From Inonotus obliquus (lineage: Eukaryota; Basidiomycota; Agaricomycetes; Hymenochaetales; Hymenochaetaceae), in contig JAJHTX010000002.1 of assembly GCA_032164295.1 (NCBI GenBank), positions 3,844,001 through 3,908,000 on the forward strand: a stretch of DNA of 64,000 nucleotides, in the 5' to 3' direction. Made by a program: the position numbers and the translations under genes. The notes below the pieces were generated by a model. It searched no databases. It was not told the DNA's origin and saw only the letters and a list, made by a program, of their open reading frames with translations. Below, piece by piece: positions 11,678-24,320 of the stretch (its first letter is position 1; each line of letters opens with the position of its first letter).

Positions 11678-12603
11678 TGCGTTTGCGAAGGGCTAAAGGT
11701 TCCCATTGTCTCTTAGCTGTGACTTCTTTTTATATTGTGGCACAGACCGCTTCTTCGTGTGCCGACAGTCTAGCTTATACCGCGCGGCCCCCGACTAGAT
11801 CCCGTTTGTTTCATGCCCATACACGCCCATCTTCTTAAATGGTTGCTGTACTGCGTTACTCGGCTTGGTAGACACACCCTTGACCCAAGCACATCCTGTC
11901 CGCGGCTCTCAAACACGGCCAAACCAAATTGCACTCCTCTCCCTCCCCGCACGGACGGGTCTTCAGCCCCTTTAGCGCCACGAGACCTTCGTGCGTCCTG
12001 CCAGGTGGCATGATTCCAATAGCCAGCGAAATATTCGTTCTGACAGGTAATAAATGAAAGAAGACGCACGATCCGTCGCAGCCGAGATTCCAGAGCTGCG
12101 CGTTATTCCCGGTGCGGTCTTCGCGTTCGCGTTGAGTCGTACGCATGATTGTTTTTGTCATGTGGCTGTTATGACGGAAATAAGTTAGGGTTCCTTTCCT
12201 AAATTCCTTTCTTCTCTCCATTGTGTTGGTTTCTTATTCCGTAGGCAGATGATGCCGCTAGAACACGAGGATAATTATTAGTATACGACGGACCGGAGAA
12301 AGATCTCAAATACTAAAATTACAGTATTAAGAATAATCTGTTAAACATGTACACCAGGTATGTCCATGACGATACTTGCGAGTTGCTGCAAGAAACAAAG
12401 GGAAAAATGGATGGATGGATGGATGGACGGATGTAGCTACTTTCCAATAATAATATCATTGATATGAGATAAATAAACGTACGCAAGTACTTGGAGTTCA
12501 ACACGATTAGGATTCAATTAGCTCGCTAATTGTTCCAGTGAAACAAAGCAGGATCAGAGCAGGGTGGTGGTAGGCAACGAGGAAATTCATGCTTTGGGAG
12601 GGA
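11678..12603. other. Intergenic with a GGAT microsatellite
   Basis: No gene is supported; the open frames on both strands are short and lack domains. A (GGAT)n tract lies at about 12405-12430. The left part is the promoter side of the GH88 gene and the right part the 3' flank of the next gene. Confidence 0.5.
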
Positions 12604-14073
12604 TTAAAAGTCGAAGTCATACTGCTCTCGACTGCTCTCGGGGATAGTCTGGTTGCGTAAAAGAGGGTCCAATGAAGCGAGTTCAGCTTTGATGCCACTT
12701 CGCGCGAGTTGGTCAAGTTCTTTGAGTAAGAGAGCAATGATTTTCTATGGAGCATAAGTCAAAACCATTTGCCTCGAACTGATAGAGGTACGACTTACTT
12801 TCAACTTGCCATCAATCTTTAACATCATATCACCTAGGACAGGGGACCATGACGCTGGTGGACTCATCGCACCTCCAGCAGGTACACCAGGCATCCCATT
12901 CGAAGCGTTCGCAATGCCCCATAAACTACTACTCTCTCCGTCATGCGATTGATTCGGCTCCGTGCCTTGGAAGAGGTATGACACCCCAGGTGCAGGAGCA
13001 AGTACGCCCAGTGGACCCATCATGTGTTGTCCCGTTTGTGGGAATGGGGAGGGTCCAAGAATCTTGGAGAGACGGTGATAGACCTCTGAGAGTATGTCGA
13101 GGAGGGAGAGGAGCGTCTGGTGATAGTCTAGGGGAAAGGGCTGATTGAATGCTAGATGAGCCCGGAAACATCACGATAGGAAGTATTTTGCTTACTATGT
13201 GTGGTGTTACAAGGAATGAGGTTTCGCCTGCTTCGGGTACGGTCATGGCAATGTCGTTCATCGCGTTCGTCCCTCGTCTGGGCATTTTACTTGTTTTGAA
13301 GAATCTCTGCGGGAAGGAACGTGAGTTACAGTCGAGTCAACGGGGAAGACGGGTTGAAGAACCATTTTGGGTTTGTAGTTCTCGTCCTTTGCTTGTTCGT
13401 GCTCGGAAAGGATGTTGAGGAGACTCTTTAAAAGGTCGGTTGAACTGGTGTTGTCAAAGACATTTGATAATGACATTCCGAGTATCGCGAAAGATAGAGT
13501 TCTAGGTTCGTGCATAAGTACGATATGCAGATTCGGCTGCATGGATAACGAACCGCTTCTTCATTTTCGCATTGTCAAACTCTCTGTCCAGATCGGCACG
13601 CGTCATCATAACGGTGTTGAACCAATGCGCGCGACTGGGGTCCTTTCAGCTTTACAGAACCAGCAGAAGAAATCGAAATACGCGTACCCTTCGTGCACAT
13701 TCCGCAAGTATGTAAGCGTGATCATTCTCTTCATTGTCAAATCGCGCAGGGATTCGAGACTCGTCCCTTGGGGTAGTGCAGGACTCCCATTTGCGCCTTG
13801 ATTGAGAGGCAAGCTAGCAGAGTTGATGGAATCTGATTTCATGGACTGCGCATCCCATTCGCGCTGGGTTGTCGAAACTGGAGTAGTTGTTCCCCCGTTA
13901 AATCCACCCAGACCCGAATTTAGAGCAGAGGGAATCTGCATTGTGAGCTGTGTTGGAGGGGCAGTGGTAGGTGGGTTACCAGGGTTTGACTTGAAGGAGC
14001 TGAGGAGAGTCTGAGCAGACGACTTTCTCCGCATGCTCGGCCGCGGCTGACCAGCGCCGCCCGTCGCCGCCAT
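12604..14073 (-). CDS. Conserved fungal protein of unknown function
   Basis: The protein starts MAATGGAGQPRPSMRRKSSA and has a low-complexity N-terminus of about 95 residues. The conserved part begins LRDLTMKRMITLTYLRNVHE. After an intron at about 13634-13690 it reads RAHWFNTVMMTRADLDREFD and NAKMKKRFVIHAAESAYRTY. Next come RTLSFAILGMSLSNVFDN and LLKSLLNILSEHEQAKDENY, then an exon starting RFFKTSKMPRRGTNAMNDIA, then PFPLDYHQTLLSLLDILSEV, and a C-terminus IIALLLKELDQLARSGIKAE ending DFDF (TAA at 12604). No domain name can be given; it reads as a mainly helical, probably cytosolic protein. Between AESAYRTYA and RTLSFAILG the frame must change by one nucleotide with no acceptable intron, which points to a small indel near 13500-13530. 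Confidence 0.65.
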
Positions 14074-14303
14074 GTTTCTAAAAGTGCACTATAGACTGAT
14101 ATGATGATGGATGATTACTGGTACTGCTATGCTGGGTCCGGAATGACTTTTCCATCCCATCACCTGATTATGTAATAACCGCGTCCATCCCTCACTTGTG
14201 GTTGACTTCAACTTGACGCCAGACCACTCTTTTGCCTCCTATCCTCCACTTTGTGCGTTCTTCTTGAGGGTTGCCTTTCGCTGCTGGAGTTAAACACTAG
14301 AAT

Positions 14304-14946
14304 ATGGCTGATATCAACGCGATCGCCACCCAGTTCACCCAGTTTTACTATTCGACCTTCGATGCCGACCGAAGTCAACTTGGTCCTCTTTACGTTCGTC
14401 TTGCGGCTGCTCTTGTCTCTTCTGTGTCTTCATCTAACCCCGTCGCATTGTCCACTTTAGCGACAGCAATCCATGTTGACCTGGGAGGGAACTCAAGTAC
14501 AAGGCGTCCAGGGTATTGTCGAGAAATTAACTGTGATACCTTCCATGTTGACTGCTCCGAGTAAATCAGCTGAATCTAGTCCTGCTTCAACAGTCACTCC
14601 CGTTCGCGAAAGTGGTGCATAATATCACAACGATCGATGCTCAACCGTCGTCTCTCTCTGTGGCGAATCTTCTTGTAAGCGTGATGGGATTCCTCATGGT
14701 TCGTGCTTTTCTTATTGTATCTTACTGCGCTTCCCCTTAACCCATTGCACGTATAATTTACCCGGAGTAGGTCGATGATGGAGAGCATCCACTCCAGTTC
14801 ACACAAGTGTTTCACCTTATACAGGAGGAAGGCAGCTACTACGTGTACGTGGATGCGCATATAGTCAGCTATTATGCGAGTACTAAATCATCTTGCGATC
14901 CCTATTCTGTAGATTCAACGATATATTCCGCCTGAACTTGGGCTGA
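14304..14946 (+). CDS. NTF2: Nuclear transport factor 2
   Basis: The exons encode [20 protein letters not shown] and [10 protein letters not shown], then [73 protein letters not shown], and finally [10 protein letters not shown] with TGA at 14944-14946. This is a full NTF2 of about 125 residues with the usual order: N-terminal helix, the M-L-T-(F/W)-E-G strand, TTIDAQPS, and the C-terminal [11 protein letters not shown]2 imports RanGDP into the nucleus and binds FxFG nucleoporins. Four short introns are inferred (about 14394-14463, 14543-14594, 14699-14769 and 14846-14912). It sits about 370 bp upstream of VPS1 on the same strand. No defect is visible. Confidence 0.92.
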
Positions 14947-15313
14947 CAAGATAAAGTGCTTGTACTTTTTTGCGAATTAACACTTGCAGTGGTACTTTCT
15001 ATAATGTTTGATTACGATCGGTGCTGTGCGCAGTCTGCAGAAGGTGTATTGTCATATTGATATTCTTTAAATTCCAAGGCATTCGTAGTCTACCAGTAGC
15101 ACTGTAAGTTTAGTGCTTTGTACAACGAAACACCGTGTTTTGCCATTTTGTCGTTCACTACGTGTCAGCCAATTCTTGAGGACTACCATCAGAATTTGGG
15201 CATTGGGCAGAAGAGGGTGATGACGTAAGCCGCAGACTGTGCCAATTGCCGTCCTGCACTGCACGCACGTAGTCAATCTCAGGTTCTTTCTTCCTTCCAC
15301 TTCATCGTTCACG
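14947..15313. other. Intergenic between NTF2 and VPS1
   Basis: Holds the NTF2 3' flank and the VPS1 promoter and leader. Nothing else was recognised. Confidence 0.5.
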
Positions 15314-18086
15314 ATGGCCGGCTTAGGAACTGAAATCGTCGGTATAGTAAACAAACTTCAGGACGTCTTTAGCGCTGTTGGTAGCAGTGCTACGAACATC
15401 GACTTGCCACAGATATGCGTTATTGGCAGTCAAAGCTCAGGAAAGAGTAGTGTGCTTGAGGTGCGCTTTGGTCATTCTTTTCTATGAGTACCGATTTATT
15501 GAGTATATGTTTAGAACATTGTCGGACGTGACTTCCTACCTCGAGGAACTGGTATTGTAACGCGAAGACCTTTGGTATGTGGAGACGGACTTGGCCCTTG
15601 AATACTGACTGATTAAAGCCGTGCAGGTCTTGCAACTCATCAACCGCCCAGCAACTACCGTGAACGGCGCTTCTCGTACGTCACTTTTGTCTTTGCTCTG
15701 TGTTCTGCCTTTCTGACTTAGCGACACAGCTCAACCGAATGGCACCGGTGATGTTCACGCAAACGCGAATGAATGGGGAGAGTTCTTACACCTTCCTGGA
15801 GAAAAATTCTATGATTTCAACAAGATTCGAACCGAAATTGTCCGTGATACGGAGGCGAAGACGGGTAAAAATGCAGGCATCTCACCAGTGCCCATCAATC
15901 TGCGCGTATTCTCGCCAAATGTATTAACGTTAACGCTGGTCGATCTGCCGGGAGTGACGCGTGTGCCTGTCGGTGACCAGCCCCGCGATATCGAGAAGCA
16001 GATTCGGGACATGTTGATGAAGTATATCTCGAAGCCTTCTTGTATCATCTTGGCTGTCACTGCGGCGAACACGGACTTGGCGAACTCGGATGGTTTGAAG
16101 CTTGCCCGTGAGGTTGACCCGGAAGGGACGAGGACGATTGGAGTACTGACAAAAGTTGACTTGATGTACGTTCTTTATCATGTTCTTTCGAACAAGAGCT
16201 TACGCTCTGTTTTTAGGGATGCTGGGACAGATGTTGTAGATATTCTCGCGGGACGAGTCATTCCTCTTCGCTTGGGTTATGTCCCTGTTGTGAATCGTGG
16301 ACAACGTGATATCGACCAGGCAAGATCCATCAAAGATGCACTTGACGCTGAGCGCAATTTCTTTGAGGGCCATCCTGCGTACAAAGGGAAGAGTGCTTAC
16401 TGTGGGACGCCCTTCCTGGCTCGCAAGCTCAATATGGTATGCTGCAGGATCATTGGTTTGCATGTCTTATGATACTTATGGCTCTTTTTCAGATTCTCAT
16501 GCACCACATCCGAGCGACTTTACCTGATATCAAAACACGCATCTCACAACAACTAGCCAAGTTTAATGCCGAACTACAAACGTTAGGCGGACCGATGGGG
16601 GAGAGCTCAAGCAGTATCGTGCTTTCTGTGATCACTGAGTTCTGCTCGGATTTCAGGACGATGATTGACGGTAATACAAACGATTTGTCTGTGAACGAGC
16701 TTTCGGGAGGCGCCCGCATTAGCTTCGTCTTTCATGAACTATTCAACAATGGCGTGAAGTCTATCGATCCATTTGACCAAGTCAAGGATGGCGATATTCG
16801 TACTATTCTTTACAACTCCTCGGTACGTTATCATATGTCCATTCATTACGAAGTGAGCAAGGCAACTTATTCTGCTATAGGGTTCTACGCCCGCCCTTTT
16901 TGTCGGCACGACTGCATTCGAAGTCATCGTGAAACAACAGATCAAGAGACTGGAAGAGCCTTCTTTGAAGTGCTGCCAACTAATATATGATGAGTTGATC
17001 CGCATCCTCGGTCAACTTCTCGGCAAAGTTGTATGTAATGTCGTAGTGGCTTTGTGCTTATAACTGTTCCTGCTAACACCAGACGCCTCAACAGCAAGCA
17101 TTCCGGCGGTTCCCGCAGCTTAAGGATCGTTTCAACTCAATCGTCGTGAACTTCTTCAAGACTGCCATGAGCCCAACAAATAAGCTCGTGTCGGATATGG
17201 TGGCGTACGTCTTCCTCTCTTAACATCGGGCGATCCCTGACTTCAAGCCATAGTATGCAAACATGCTACATAAACACCACTCATCCTGATTTCCTCTCTG
17301 GTCACAAGGTGATGTCTTTTGCAGCTTCTTGAATGTGATATATACTCAATGTTGCACAGGCGATGCAAATTGTCCAAGATCGCTTGAACGCAAACAAGCC
17401 ACCTCCGCCCCAGACTGACCCCAAGAGCGGAAAACTTGCACCTGGCGCAATTAACAATAACAGAGATCTTGATGTTGACTTGAGGAAGGAGGAGCCAAGT
17501 TTCTTCGGATCCTTCTTTGCCGGGGGTAAAGGCGCTACGAAGAAGAAAGGCGGGCCAACAATGGATTCGGTAAGTAGATATGATCTGGCGATTCGTGCAT
17601 TAAAACTAAATATAGGCCGGGTCTTCGCGTCCGTCTACTCCATCTGTCATGGACCAGCCTCCTCCTGTCATCCGACCGCAAACCGCGCTCAATGAGCGGG
17701 AAACAATGGAGACGGAGGTTATCAGTAAGTTCATGGGTTCGTGTTGCCAATTTCCTGGGATGCTTACAAGCAATTATAGAACTTCTTATTCATTCGTACT
17801 ATAACATCGTCAAGCGCGAGATGATTGATATGGTGCCGAAGGCCATTTCATTGACACTTGTCAACTTCTCCAAAGAGAACTTACAACGCGAGCTTCTGCA
17901 AGAGTTGTACAAGCCAGATGTCCTTGACGAACTTCTGAAGGAATCAGAATTCATCGTTAACCGCCGCAAGGAGGTGCTATCGATGATCCAGGCTTTGAAC
18001 AAGGCGGAAGAGTGCGTCCCTTTCTTACTTCTGCTGATGCGTAATTATTAACCAAACAATTGCGTAGGATTGTGGCTGGTGTGTGA
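15314..18086 (+). CDS. VPS1: Vacuolar sorting dynamin-like GTPase
   Basis: The protein starts [20 protein letters not shown], and exon 1 carries the P-loop [12 protein letters not shown]. The following exons give the switch region (T-R-R-P-L), then [18 protein letters not shown] (G3) and GVLTKVDLM (G4). The stalk follows, including LARKLNMILMHHIR and [17 protein letters not shown] helices. A variable insert ([10 protein letters not shown], basic GATKKKGGP) is next, and the C-terminal GTPase effector domain runs from [20 protein letters not shown] to [12 protein letters not shown] final small exon adds IVAGV and TGA at 18084-18086. Vps1 drives fission in Golgi-to-endosome and peroxisome traffic. 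It differs from classical dynamin in lacking a PH and a proline-rich domain, as here. About nine introns of 50-70 nt are implied. All GTP-binding motifs are intact. Confidence 0.92.
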
Positions 18087-18362
18087 GAGTGATGTTTAGA
18101 CCTATATTCTCCTTTGGACTGCCTGGAGTTTCCCTTTTGTTCCCACACATGTTGTCTTGTTACGTATTGCACATCATGTCTGTTTTCTATGTCTAATCTT
18201 TCTATAATACCATAAGTATCCTACCTTGCATGATTTCGCAGATATGTGAGTGTGACGGACGTGACTCATCGCGTCCACGTGCGCGTCTGGCTCTTACAGT
18301 CAGTGAGTGTCAGACAGTGACCAGTACGCCCTTTGCTGGTTCGTACCATTCCAACAACGCAA

Positions 18363-19975
18363 ATGGACAATCTTAATGTGCCTGATCCAACGGACTTCCC
18401 GCCAGAGGCGGATGCACCGGGTTTGCGAAAACTGGACAGTGCGTTTAGTTGTCAAATCTGCGGGGAGATATTTGACGCGCCGATGATGCTCAGCTGCGGA
18501 CATTTATTCTGTTCCATGGTGATATTCGTTTTGCACTCAGAGTGATGACCGACGGAATTGCTGATGTGTTTCGACATGATTGCCCTGTAGTGCATCCGGA
18601 GATCGCTGCGTGATAGGCACGAGTGTCCGTCATGTCGTGGCCCTGCGGAGGAGGTGCAACTTGTGAAGAACACGCAGCTTGAAGATCTGTGTGATGGTTG
18701 GCGTTCTGCTAGGTACCTCTATCAATCCGATATTAGAATGCCTTCTGACATGCTTCATCTGGCTTTTGTACCCCGCAGAATAACCGTCTTGAAGCTGGTC
18801 GAAAGAGCAGAGAGCCTTGTAAAGGCACTGGAGAGTAACAATAGCGGACTTGATACGCGACCGAGAAAGAAGCGAAGGGTCAATGGTTCATCGTCTGCAA
18901 GGCCCTCGTCAGAACGCGACTCTGTGGAGATCATTGATGACTCTGAAGACGACCGACCATCTGCTGATGTTATACCTAGTTCAGATGCAGAGGAGAACGA
19001 AACTCAAATGCAAAGTACGTATGATGACCTCCTCTTGAATGCGTACGTATTAAATCTTATCAACAGTGCACCTCGTTGTGAATTGTCCCGTATGCGACCA
19101 GCTTGTCGTGAACAGGAACGTTAGCGATCATATAGACAGTGGCTGTAAATCATTGCTCGCCAAACCGAAGCGTGAGCAGTCGAACACTAGGAATGCTTGG
19201 AACAGTATTCTCGGGAATGGCTCATCGAAACCCGAGTCGCGACCTAGGGGAAAGAGACAGCAGAGGTTAGTAAAAAGAAGTCTATCAAGGCGTGCTGAGA
19301 CTTTCTTATTCTGACGAAATTTGTTCAGATCGACCCGTAATGAATCGGACGGCACCACAGAACGGATACCGAAACCACCTTATAATGTCTTGAAGGACAA
19401 GAAAATTCGCGAGATGCTGGCAGAACATCAACTATCGACTACTGGGACAAGAGAGCAGCTCATAGCGAGGCATACGCAGTACGTGATTTCGTATTTGTAG
19501 ATTTGCCTATTCTGAGACGAAGCACGCCAGGTTTGTTCTTCTCTACAATGCAAATCTGGATCGAGCAGAGCACCTTCGAAGGTCAATCAGTGAGCTCAGG
19601 AGGGAGCTAAAGAGATGGGAGGACATTCTGGAAGTGAAGAAAGTCTCAGTCGAAGACACTCAGTTGTACGTAGTAAGTGGATGCGCCTCTTTGTTCTTTG
19701 TAAGATAGCTCCCAGTACTAACGACATGATAGAAAAACAGGAATACCGAATTCAAGAAACACGTCGAAGCTGCTAGAGCGAGCCTACGGAGTAAGGTTAA
19801 GAATCCAAGTATCCAGTCAGCCACGCAGGCAGGACCCGTGCATTCTGAGTCAAGCGTGCACTTTGATGAATCGACAAAAAGCGGAAATGCTGGTAATCCG
19901 CCAGCTGTCACTCGAAGCAATGCTTCGCCGGGAGAAGTGATTATTCCTGACTCGGAGGGAGAAGATACACCATAG
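18363..19975 (+). CDS. RAD18: Postreplication repair E3 ubiquitin ligase RAD18
   Basis: The start ATG at 18363 begins MDNLNVPDPTDFPPEADAPG. A C3HC4 RING follows: CQICGEIFDAPMMLSCGHLFC, then after an intron CIRRSLRDRHECPSCRGPAEE. A Rad18-type UBZ finger is seen near 19070-19150 (CPVCDQLVVNRNVSDHIDSGC). A SAP domain lies near 19370-19470 (NVLKDKKIREMLAEHQLSTT), followed by a helical region that would bind RAD6. The C-terminus is VIIPDSEGEDTP with TAG at 19973-19975. This RING-UBZ-SAP order is diagnostic. RAD18 with RAD6 monoubiquitylates PCNA at stalled forks. A predicted nuclear localisation cluster (RPRKKRRVNG) lies before the UBZ. Six or so introns are inferred. Confidence 0.9.
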
Positions 19976-20540
19976 GACACGTGCAGACTTTCGATGTTTT
20001 TCTTATTCTCCCCTTGTTTCTATCTATATGTGAGTGCGGACTCTCCTTTTCAGGTGATGATGCATCTGAAAGACCTTTGTAGTTTATTCTTTGTTTCGTG
20101 TCATGTCCGCGAATTCGGCGCCGTTAATGATGAAGGGATTTACAATTGCGCTCGCTTCTCGAAGCCAAGGGACGACTTCGATGATTTTACATCGAGACAA
20201 CCATGTGGGGTTCCGGCAGAAGCGGACCTGCGGTCTGTAAGACCTCTGCAGGGAGTGACCCCGTCCGTGTGTAACAAGCATTATCTTTCCGCTTCTTCTG
20301 ATCCCAAAAAGTATGTTTAGCGGTTTCTCCGAAAATCCTTCGCGTCACAAGACGCCGGTCTCTAATTTCGGATATAATTATAGTGTCCACGTCTACGACG
20401 GAGGCATTGAGGCTCGGAGCGCCGTTCCAGTTCTTTGCTCTGCTGGTCACCAGGACATCCTAGTGGCGTATAAAGTCGGCACAGTCGCCCGCAAGTGCCC
20501 TTACGGTGTCGCGGCGCACTTCGCTACAGTGTCTGGTAGT
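19976..20540. other. Intergenic, RAD18 3' flank and acetylesterase promoter
   Basis: Open frames such as 19994-20320 lack domains and overlap frames on the other strand. The frame containing the next gene is open upstream to 20313, but the signal peptide begins at the ATG at 20541. Confidence 0.5.
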
Positions 20541-21660
20541 ATGTCTAAAGCTTTGCTCGCGGTCCTCTCATGCTTGTCTGTGGCCTTGGCGCTTGGTCCT
20601 CCGACGAATAGGATTAGAAATATCGTCACTTTCGGCGATTCCTACACCCAGATTGAGCAGGGCACCGGTGACGGTGGACAAGCATGGCCAGTCTATGTCG
20701 CAGGCTATGCGAAGCTCAACTTGTTCCCGTTCGCGCGTGCCGGAGCGGTATGCTCAAATAATCTTACGTTGAAGCCCTTCCCCTCGATCACTGAGAGTCA
20801 GGTTCCTCTATTCCTAGAGGAAAAAAAGAATGGGACACTGCGTCTTAACCAGGACGAGACTATCTACACGCTATGGATTGGTACCAACGATGTCGGCGTT
20901 GGAGCACTACTCACCGGCGATCAGACAAAAGGCGTTACTCTTGTTGACACTGTCGGCTGCGCAGTGAATTGGGTGCGCACGCTTTACGCAAATGGAGCAA
21001 GGAACTTCATATTCCAGAATGTAAGCATTCAAACCATTTCTAGCTTCGCATGGCGTTAGCTCACATTCCAAAGATGATCCCTCTGCAATTTACGATACTA
21101 TACTCTGCCAACTCGTACCCAAATCACTACTGGTTGTTCCCGCGAAACACCACGGAATGGAGCGTATTCGTGACTGAACTCACGACCAGTGGGAATGCCA
21201 TTGCGAAGCTCATGCTGCAGGACTTAGCACATGACTTACCCCAAGCTCATATTGGTATGTCTCTCGCAATGTATATTTAGTGTTGTGCAACCATGCCTAT
21301 CCTCGTCACTCAGGACTTTTCGACTCGCATGGATTGTTCACCGATATTCACGACAACCCATCCAAGTACCTTAACGGAACAGCACCACTGAATGTCACGG
21401 GTGCGGTTGTGTCGTGCGTCTATCCAGAAGGCGGCGTCGGCTCTCCTGCTTGCACTACCGTCAACGATCTCGCGGAACGCGATAGCTTTATGTGGTAAGG
21501 CTGAAGTTCACTTTTATACGTTAGAAAACAGCTTGGCTGATATGATAGCAAAAGGTTCGACGAGCTTCACCCCTCCGAACAGACGGATAGGACAGTCGCG
21601 AGGCATATTGCGAATGCGATTCTTCGGTTACCGACGCAATGGATCACCTGGTTGCGTTGA
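20541..21660 (+). CDS. Secreted GDSL/SGNH acetylesterase, CE16-like (copy 1)
   Basis: The ATG at 20541 gives a signal peptide (MSKALLAVLSCLSVALALG), so it is preferred to the upstream ATG at 20313 in the same frame. Block I is NIVTFGDSYTQ with the catalytic serine. Block III is LWIGTNDVG. The last exon carries block V, FDELHPSEQ, with the catalytic Asp and His. The order and the conserved segments AWPVYVAGY, FARAGAVCSNNLT and GLFDSHGLFTDI match fungal carbohydrate esterase family 16, which removes acetyl groups from xylo-oligosaccharides outside the cell. Introns fall after NFIFQN (about 21020-21073), after QAHI (about 21255-21312) and after FMW (about 21496-21556). The stop is TGA 21658-21660. 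It is in tandem with copy 2, 640 bp downstream. All four SGNH blocks are present. Confidence 0.85.
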
Positions 21661-22303
21661 TGGAAGAGATTGGTAGTAGATGGTATGAAAGCGCGATAGC
21701 TAGTTGCTAACCACTGCTCGTAGAGAATCGAATAACATGGCATTCAATGGTGCTCTTTTCCTTCCCGTCCCAAGAAAATTGATAACGCGTCAATGACGTG
21801 CAGGACTTACTGCTGGTGAATTTGAATAGACGGCGTTAAATGCTAATAATTTAACAATGTTCCCGGAAAATTTGTTTTATCGATGCAACCCCAGTTACTT
21901 CCGTCCTCGTAGCGAGCAAAGCTCGCACATGTCGGTTACCTGACAACATCCTCCTTATTTCAGCTTGGGTCGGAGCTGGAAATTATGAGGCTTCATTTAG
22001 ACCGAGGCGTCGTATCACACTCTGATTCCTTCCTCGACCTGAGCGGAGAAAACGACGCGGAATGAGTGTTGCTTCTTCCTTTATTGAAGCGCAAAGAAGC
22101 TCATATCTTGTGCGCTCGCGCGCGGAAGACGGGATGGGGGACTAGCTATTCATGATCACAAGATACTTCGAAGCTGTTGCGGACGGCCCGGGTCCGTGAG
22201 CGGGCAATACTGGTCCGCGTTGGCGGGTTCTTATATGGTCTTGCTGCGAAATCCAAACTTTTTCGTTCTACGGTGACCGGGACAAACCACCAACTGTCTC
22301 ATC
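21661..22303. other. Intergenic between the two acetylesterases
   Basis: Terminator side of copy 1 and promoter of copy 2. No gene or RNA was recognised. Confidence 0.5.
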
Positions 22304-23457
22304 ATGCTGTCTTCACTCCTGGAGATTTGCACCGTTTTCTTTCTGGTACACCGTGTTCATGCCATTCCATCCAAAAGTCCTGGACCTCGTCCTAATCAGA
22401 TTAAGAATATCGTCGTGTTCGGAGATTCATACTCGGACGTGGTGAATACTGGAGACAACGCTACCGCTTGGCCCATTTATGCAGCCGACTACGGTGATTT
22501 TAACTTGTTCCCATTCGCAAAATCCGGTGCGACTTGCTCGAATAATCTCACGTTCAGACCATCACCACCCGTGATGGAGAGCCAACTTCCACTTTATTTA
22601 GCGGAAGTCTGGAACGGAACGCTGCATCTTGACCCGGAGAAGACACTGTACTCTCTTTGGATCGGTACGAATGATGTCGGAAGATACGCGCTGTTGACGG
22701 GTGATCAGATGCCCGGCGTGACGCTCGTTAATGTGGTCGAGTGCGCTGTGAACTGGGTAAGAGTTTTGTACGAGAGCGGGGCGCGCAACTTTCTGTTCCA
22801 AAACGTAAGACCACTCGGGCTGATGATCCCCGAGTAACCGCTAATAATTACTTCTAGATGATCCCACTCGAGAAAACAGTCTTGTATTCGCAAGACTCGT
22901 ATCCGAATCACTACTTTACCTTCGAGCGCAATACGACGGAGTGGAGCTTATTCATGAAGGAGCTTACAACGTCAGGTAATGCTCTAGCGAAGTTGATGCT
23001 TCAGGAGCTTGCCACCACCCTTCCCATGGCTCATATAGGTACTTACACAGTGTTTCCGCCTGTACTCAGGCAGTTGAGCTGATCCGTCCCACCAGGATTA
23101 TTTGATTCACACTCACTTTTCTCGGACATGGTTGATAATCCTACCAATTACTTGAATGGCACCGCACCTCCGAGCGTTTTCATCCCGATCAAATCGTGTG
23201 TCTACCAATTGAACGAAGACGTGAATGACCCGGGAAACTGTACGATAGCCGCCGGCACAGATCGCGATAGTTATCTGTGGTACGCAACTTGCTTTCATCT
23301 TTCGCTTGTCCCTGACACTGAGATTTGTCTATCCGGCTCCGCGTACATCAGGTATGATGAGCTACACCCATCGGAGCAAGCCGATAGAATCGTTGCAAAC
23401 GAGTTTGCAAATGCTGCCTTGAGGAAGTCCAACCGCTGGGTAACTTGGATAAGCTGA
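22304..23457 (+). CDS. Secreted GDSL/SGNH acetylesterase, CE16-like (copy 2)
   Basis: MLSSLLEICTVFFLVHRVHA is a signal peptide, followed by IKNIVVFGDSYSDVVNTGDN (block I), FAKSGATCSNNLTF, LWIGTNDVG (block III) and, in the last exon, YDELHPSEQADRIVANEFAN (block V), ending VTWIS with TGA at 23455-23457. The exon structure is that of copy 1: introns after NFLFQN, after MAHI and after SYLW. The same splice phases and residues show tandem duplication with later divergence. The middle region has an insert relative to copy 1 (YQLNEDVNDPGNCTIAAG). The expected role is the same, deacetylation of plant hemicellulose fragments. Several N-glycosylation sites (NNLT, NGTL, NTTE) fit secretion. Confidence 0.86.
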
Positions 23458-24320
23458 ATTGCATTAGTATCGGATAAAAATCGCATTTGTCGATGTTTCA
23501 GAACAATTTCAACTAGTTGGGATACACGATATGCCTTCAAAAAAATATCCATCCACGAAACGTTTTGGCGTGTTTTCTTCAGAGCATCAGAACATGATAC
23601 ATTTGATCTCTGTGACACTTGAAGATCTTATTTTCGGGTTCCTTTCGGTGATAGCTATCTACAGGGTCTCGGCTGGTATTCCAATTTTCAGGACTTGAAC
23701 CATGCTGCTGATTAGAGTGGTTATCTTATTTCTCAAAGTAGTCTCACGCCGAGTGGCTTGAACGCCGGAAAATTTCCCTGATGAACAAGTATCACTCACG
23801 GAATACCAATTTTTTGATCCATCTATCACTTCTAGTCGCCTCAGGTTGTGTTCATGGCATTTTTACTGATGGAATTGATTCTCCCCGACTCGCCTCGCTT
23901 GCTCTGCGATCAATGTCCGATGATAGTTCGGACATTGCCAATCAGTATAGCTGTTCCGTTTGTTTCATATTGACAGACTATACTATCTAGAACCGGCTAT
24001 CGACTTGAGTCCTGCGAACGGAGCTCGGGTCTTAGTACGATCGGAGGAATGACTTACACCAGTACTACCATTTTCGCGATGAAGTCACGCGTGAGTGGGA
24101 CATAGTCAAACAAGTTTCAAAACAAACGCCAGCGAAGTACGATTAACGAACGGCATAAGTAATGTCTATTGGATACAAAGGTAGGCATAAAGTCTGTGTT
24201 TTGGCATCCCGAAACCACAAGATAGGCTACAAAACCCAGAGAGAGAGAGAAGGGAAAGAAGAAAGGAAGGACCGAATACAAGAATCAGGAATGATAAGGA
24301 ATGTTTTTGTTTGTTATCTT
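23458..24320. other. Intergenic, converging 3' flanks
   Basis: The acetylesterase (plus) and the cupredoxin gene (minus) converge here. A purine-rich tract (GAGAGAGAGA then GAAAGGAAGG) lies at about 24239-24271. No gene is supported. Confidence 0.5.

Noticed and set aside
19994..20320. 108-codon plus-strand frame after RAD18
   Set aside because: It lies in an intergenic region, is overlapped by frames on the other strand and has no domain; composition is not convincing.
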